55,099 bases of DNA, taken from positions 1-55,099 of the forward strand of contig JAJXZH010000024.1 of assembly GCA_021780155.1 (NCBI GenBank), in the 5' to 3' direction. Every line of letters starts with the position of its first letter. The stretch's first letter is position 1. Shown here piece after piece: positions 51,471 to 55,099 of the stretch. This stretch comes from a bacterium (GTDB lineage Bacteria; Patescibacteriota; Minisyncoccia; UBA6257; JAGOQP01). The notes beneath the pieces are model-generated. The model saw only the letters and a program-made list of their open reading frames with translations. It was not told where the DNA came from and did no database searches. The translations under genes were made by a program, and so were the position numbers.

Positions 51471-52094
51471 ATGGTTATTACTTGGAACGGCGAGGGGTGT
51501 TTCAAATTCCAAAATGGGGAGGATTCTCTTTTAACCGATCTACCGGACGTCTCTTCGGGAATTTCAGCCCCCAGATTTAAGACCGATGTTTTGCTTAAAA
51601 CTATCACTCCATGGCCCGGGGATCATTCTGAAAACAATTCCGACAATATTATTATTGGCGCCGGAGAATATGACATTAAGGGAATTAAGATAAAGGGCGC
51701 CGAATTGATTGATGAATCTTCTTCCAAATTTTTTAAAACTGTTTACTCTATTATTTGGGATGAGATTACTATCGGAATTTTGGGGCACATTGCCGGAGAT
51801 TTACCCCCAAACATAATGACCGACTTTGAGGAGCTTGATATTTTAATCGGTCCAGCCGGAGGGGAGCCGTTTGCCTCTCAGGAAAAAATGGCAAAGTTGA
51901 TAAAACAGCTTAACCCCAAAATTTTTATTCCGTCCTTTTATAAAATTCCCGGCCTAAAAAGAAAAACTAAAGACATAAAAGATTTTACCGCCAATTTTAA
52001 TGGAGAAGTAAAAACAAATCAGGATAAATTTGTTTTTAAAAAGAAAGATTTGGCCGACATAAAAAAAACAAATATAGTATGTTTAACGGTTTAA
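51471..52094 (+). CDS. Metallo-beta-lactamase-fold protein with degenerate metal site
   Basis: 207 aa. ITWNGEGCFKFQNGEDSLLTD, then IIIGAGEYDIKGIKIKG and DEITIGILGHIAGDLPP, and LDILIGPAGGE, follow the UlaG-like (Lactamase_B_2) order of strands. In active members a HxHxDH motif sits after the first strands; here the place reads PWPGDHSEN, with only the DH-like pair left, and the later His is not evident. So it probably does not bind two zinc ions. TATATT lies 7 nt before its ATG (leaderless). It overlaps the next gene by 16 bp, and that gene overlaps gyrA by 4, so all three may be one operon. Confidence 0.7.
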   Translation: MVITWNGEGCFKFQNGEDSLLTDLPDVSSGISAPRFKTDVLLKTITPWPGDHSENNSDNIIIGAGEYDIKGIKIKGAELIDESSSKFFKTVYSIIWDEITIGILGHIAGDLPPNIMTDFEELDILIGPAGGEPFASQEKMAKLIKQLNPKIFIPSFYKIPGLKRKTKDIKDFTANFNGEVKTNQDKFVFKKKDLADIKKTNIVCLTV

Positions 52095-52477
52095 AACGGG
52101 GGCTTGGTAGATTGCGCGAAGAAAGTCCTCAAAAAAAGAAAAAAATTTTTTGGATTTGGACATCGCTGTTGTTTATAATTGTGATAGTGTTATGGATTGT
52201 TTTTGGTGGAGCTTTTGGTTTTAATAATAAGTTTAGTGGTGCCGGTTATTTTGGAGAGTTGCAATCAGTTTGGGGCAATGTCAAAAATGCTTTCGGATCG
52301 TCCACTAAGGAATTTTCGCAAGCCAAAGACCAGATAAATAATTTAATCAATTATGCTATGACAAGTTCGACTGCTTCAACTACCGACAATCAATCGACTA
52401 CAACCTTGACTACAACAACGATAGAGCAACAAACCAACACATCGACATTTCAACAATCAACCACAACCAATCAATGA
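52079..52477 (+). CDS. Small single-pass membrane protein, Thr-rich tail
   Basis: 132 aa. Basic N-terminus ([19 protein letters not shown]), one long membrane helix (about 23-47), a helix ([30 protein letters not shown]), then a Ser/Thr/Gln-rich tail of 40 residues ([18 protein letters not shown]) that would lie outside. No known family. It starts inside the previous gene, overlapping it by 16 bp, and its TGA stop overlaps the gyrA ATG (ATGA), so translation of gyrA may be coupled to it. Confidence 0.6.
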   Translation: MFNGLKRGLGRLREESPQKKKKIFWIWTSLLFIIVIVLWIVFGGAFGFNNKFSGAGYFGELQSVWGNVKNAFGSSTKEFSQAKDQINNLINYAMTSSTASTTDNQSTTTLTTTTIEQQTNTSTFQQSTTTNQ

Positions 52478-54957
52478 AAAATAAAAACGAAAAAAATAAA
52501 AAAGATAAAGATTTGGAACCAAAAAAAGAACCGGTCAGAGAGGCAAATCTTCAAGTTGTAGAAATTACCCAAGAACTGGAGGTTTCCTATTTGGATTATG
52601 CGATGTCGGTTATCGTTTCGCGTGCTTTGCCGGATGTTCGCGACGGACTAAAGCCCGTTCATCGCAGAATATTGTGGGCAATGTGGGATAGCGGAATAAC
52701 TCATTCGGCAAAATACAGAAAATCTTCAAATGTTGTTGGAGAAGTTTTGGGTAGATACCATCCTCACGGAGATATGGCGGTATATGACGCGATGGTTAGA
52801 ATGGCTCAGGATTTTTCTCTGCGTTATCCAATGATTGACGGACAAGGAAACTGGGGGTCCGTGGACGGAGACAACGCCGCAGCGATGCGTTATACCGAAA
52901 GCCGGCTTTCAAAAATTGCCGAAGAAATGTTGGCCGATATAGAAAAAGAAACGGTTAATTGGTTGCCAAATTACGACAACAGTCGCAAAGAGCCTCAGGT
53001 TTTGCCTTCAAAAATTCCCAATCTTTTAATCAATGGAGTTTCGGGAATAGCGGTCGGAATGACAACGTCTATCCCTCCTCATAATTTAACGGAAGTCGTG
53101 GACGCTACTTTGCATCTGATAAAAAATCCTCAAAGCTCAACTTCCGAATTGATGGAGTTTGTCAAAGGCCCCGATTATCCCACCGGAGGAATTATCTACG
53201 ACAGAAAAAGTATTATTGATACTTACAATACCGGTCAGGGATCTATCACTTGCAGAGCCAAATCGGAAATTACCGAAAGAAAAACCGGTCAGTTTAATAT
53301 CGTCATTTCCGAAATTCCCTACATGGTCAACAAATCGGAACTTATTCAAAAAATAGCTATGCTCGTGGGGGATAAAAAAATCGAAGGCATAAAAGATTTG
53401 CGCGACGAAAGCGACAAAGATGGACTTTCTATTGTTATTGAGTTAAAAAACGATATTTCTCCACAAAAAATATTGAATCAATTATACAAACATACCGATT
53501 TACAAAAAGATTTTCATATGAATCTGATTGCTCTGGTTAATGGCATCCAGCCACAACTGCTTTCTTTAAAGGAAGTTTTGGAGCAATATATTTTACATCG
53601 CAAAGAAATCGTCAAGCGAAGAACCGAATTTGATTTAGCGCGCGCCAAAGAAAGAGCTCATATTTTGGATGGGCTGGTGAAAGCGCTTGACCACATCGAC
53701 GCGGTTATCGCAATTATTAAAAAATCAAAAGACAAAGAGGACGCTCGTAAAAACTTGATTGAAAAATTCAAATTAACCGACCTGCAGACGACTGCTATTT
53801 TGGAAATGAGATTGCAGACACTTGCTTCTCTGGAAAGAAGAAAAATAGATGATGAACTTAAAGAAAAAAGAAGTTTTATAAAAGATTGCGAAGCCGTCCT
53901 ATCTTCTCCAAAGAAAATTTTGGAAGTTATAGAAAAAGAACTTGCCGAAATAAAAGAAAAATATGGAGATGCTCGCAGGACTCAAGTGACACAAAACGGA
54001 TTAACCGAGTTTAATGACGAGGATTTAATCTCTCAAGAAGAAACCATTATCACTCTTTCATCCGGTGGATATATAAAGAGAGTCCCCCCCGAAACATTTA
54101 AAGTTCAAGGAAGAGGAGGTAAGGGAATTATAGGTTCGGAAGTTGGGGAAGAAGATTTTCTTACTCATTTAACCGTCGCTCAAACTCACGATAATATTTT
54201 ATTTTTTACCGACAGCGGAAAAGTTTTTCAAACAAAAGTTTATGAAATTCCCCAAGGGTCAAGAACCGCCAAGGGGAAAATTATCCATAATTTTTTGGAT
54301 ATTCCGCCAACAGAAAATGTTAATACAATTTTAGCTTACGATTCAAAATCAAAAGATATGAAATTTTTGGTTATGGCAACTGCCAACGGAGTGATTAAAA
54401 AAACTCCCATAGAAGATTTTGAAAATGTTAGGCGAAGTGGGATCATCGCGATTAATTTGAAAAAGGGAGACAATTTAAAATGGGTTAAGCCGTCATCGGG
54501 TAGCGATCAAATAATTTTGGTGAGCGCTAATGGCCAAGCCATCAGATTTAAAGAATCTCAATTAAGACCAATGGGACGCTCTGCCGCCGGAGTCGGAGGA
54601 ATTAGATTAAAAAAAGGAGACCTTATGGTTGGCCTTGATATAATAAAGGAAAAAAGTGCCGATAAACTTCTTATCGTTACCGAAAAGGGATTTTCCAAAC
54701 AAACTTCCATAAAAGAATACAAAGTTCAATCTCGCGGAGGGAGTGGAATCAGAACCGCCAACGTGAGCGACAAAACGGGAAAAGTTATTACTTGTAAAAT
54801 AATCAGCCAAGAACAGGAAGTGATAGTTCTTTCGGCAAAGGGCCAAGTTATAAAAACGCCGCTCTCTGATATCAGAATAAGCGCCCGCGCCACTTCCGGA
54901 GTTCGTGTTATGCGATTAAAAGATGGAGATAAGATTGTCGCTATTACTTGTTTGTAA
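52474..54957 (+). CDS. gyrA: DNA gyrase subunit A
   Basis: 827 aa. [33 protein letters not shown] opens the breakage-reunion domain; [11 protein letters not shown] holds the catalytic Tyr. The C-terminal beta-pinwheel starts near residue 500 and has the GyrA box QGRGGKG (residue about 545, canonical QRRGGKG), which separates it from topoisomerase IV ParC. With GyrB it adds negative supercoils. Its ATG overlaps the previous stop as ATGA. A DnaA-box sequence follows the stop. Confidence 0.96.
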   Translation: MKNKNEKNKKDKDLEPKKEPVREANLQVVEITQELEVSYLDYAMSVIVSRALPDVRDGLKPVHRRILWAMWDSGITHSAKYRKSSNVVGEVLGRYHPHGDMAVYDAMVRMAQDFSLRYPMIDGQGNWGSVDGDNAAAMRYTESRLSKIAEEMLADIEKETVNWLPNYDNSRKEPQVLPSKIPNLLINGVSGIAVGMTTSIPPHNLTEVVDATLHLIKNPQSSTSELMEFVKGPDYPTGGIIYDRKSIIDTYNTGQGSITCRAKSEITERKTGQFNIVISEIPYMVNKSELIQKIAMLVGDKKIEGIKDLRDESDKDGLSIVIELKNDISPQKILNQLYKHTDLQKDFHMNLIALVNGIQPQLLSLKEVLEQYILHRKEIVKRRTEFDLARAKERAHILDGLVKALDHIDAVIAIIKKSKDKEDARKNLIEKFKLTDLQTTAILEMRLQTLASLERRKIDDELKEKRSFIKDCEAVLSSPKKILEVIEKELAEIKEKYGDARRTQVTQNGLTEFNDEDLISQEETIITLSSGGYIKRVPPETFKVQGRGGKGIIGSEVGEEDFLTHLTVAQTHDNILFFTDSGKVFQTKVYEIPQGSRTAKGKIIHNFLDIPPTENVNTILAYDSKSKDMKFLVMATANGVIKKTPIEDFENVRRSGIIAINLKKGDNLKWVKPSSGSDQIILVSANGQAIRFKESQLRPMGRSAAGVGGIRLKKGDLMVGLDIIKEKSADKLLIVTEKGFSKQTSIKEYKVQSRGGSGIRTANVSDKTGKVITCKIISQEQEVIVLSAKGQVIKTPLSDIRISARATSGVRVMRLKDGDKIVAITCL

Positions 54958-54962
54958 AATAT

Positions 54963-54971
54963 TTATCCACA
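54963..54971 (+). promoter_or_regulatory. DnaA box downstream of gyrA
   Basis: TTATCCACA, perfect consensus, in the 92-bp gap before the next gene. It is far from oriC, so it may be chance or a regulatory site. Confidence 0.35.
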
Positions 54972-55049
54972 ACCTCATTTTTTAATTATGTTATAATTAA
55001 AAAATATAAACTACAAAATAGAGTATAATAAATATAACAAAATATTCTT

Positions 55050-55099
55050 ATGGACGCTCCGTCTAAAATAATAAACAACAAATCTCCATCCTTAAAAAG
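55050..55099 (+). CDS. Start of a further gene (truncated by window end)
   Basis: ATG at 55050 opens MDAPSKIINNKSPSLK and runs off the window. TATAAT is at 55024-55029. Sixteen residues are too few to identify it. Confidence 0.4.
   Translation, partial: MDAPSKIINNKSPSLK

Overview
The window looks like a chromosome segment from an ultra-small, AT-rich bacterium of the Candidate Phyla Radiation (Patescibacteria, probably Parcubacteria-like). This is inferred from gene content and style, not from a marker-gene tree. The clues are a compact core gene set, many single-pass secreted proteins of unknown function, a peptidoglycan-binding S-layer-like protein, a secreted nuclease with lamin-tail domains, a short YebC, a one-chain glycyl-tRNA synthetase, and many genes whose -10 box sits only 6-7 nt before the start codon (leaderless mRNAs). 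UGA is used as a stop (for example rpmH-proximal ORF 12176-13033 and ruvC), so the code is the standard bacterial one.

Layout. 1-5.7 kb: a type IV prepilin cut by the window edge, small membrane proteins, tRNA-Val, an ArfB-type GGQ hydrolase beside a GGQ-less paralogue, three perfect parS sites, UPF0102/YraN, YebC, RuvC and a very acidic small protein. 5.8-8.5 kb: class A penicillin-binding protein and a lipoprotein. 8.5-17.3 kb: the replication-origin neighbourhood, with dnaN and dnaA on the minus strand, a 365-bp AT-rich gap with DnaA boxes (likely oriC), then two unknown genes and rpmH-rnpA-yidC-jag on the plus strand, followed by polA. 17.4-19.2 kb: a Zn-ribbon-like protein and a lone Clp-type AAA+ ATPase, each with its own promoter and Shine-Dalgarno site. 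19.2-24.1 kb: recO, a one-TM surface protein, glyQS, lepB and a 65-aa stand-alone gene. 24.1-30.5 kb: a 1936-aa secreted protein joining a zinc phospholipase C-like domain, a thermonuclease domain and lamin-tail repeats, in an operon with a membrane-anchored partner. 30.5-37 kb: a winged-helix protein with an odd repeat-filled linker, a promoter-terminator unit for a structured RNA, an S-layer-like protein flanked on both sides by palindromic repeat arrays, then tRNA-Pro with two broken copies of its 3' end. 37-51.3 kb: two RNase H-fold proteins, cysteine desulfurase, HtrA protease, ClpB, TsaE, the pilus motor PilB, tRNA-Ile(UAU), FtsH and a four-domain S1 protein. 51.4-55.1 kb: a degenerate metallo-beta-lactamase-fold protein, a small membrane protein, gyrA, and the start of one more gene.

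How they work together. The origin block (dnaA, dnaN, rpmH, rnpA, yidC, jag) has the classic bacterial arrangement, and parS about 7.6 kb away fits an origin-proximal centromere, although parA/parB are not in the window. Protein quality control is well represented (HtrA, ClpB, FtsH, lone Clp ATPase). Envelope and host or environment contact are served by PBP, LepB, YidC, S-layer-like protein, pilin, PilB and the giant secreted nuclease. Two gene-expression styles coexist: leaderless genes, and genes with a full sigma70-type promoter, short leader and strong Shine-Dalgarno sequence.

The most unusual signals are the AGTCCGGCAAGG repeat found in two clusters and read in two frames inside one gene, the structured RNA at about 31.94-32.07 kb, the tRNA-Pro remnants, tRNA-Ile(UAU), and the giant multidomain nuclease.
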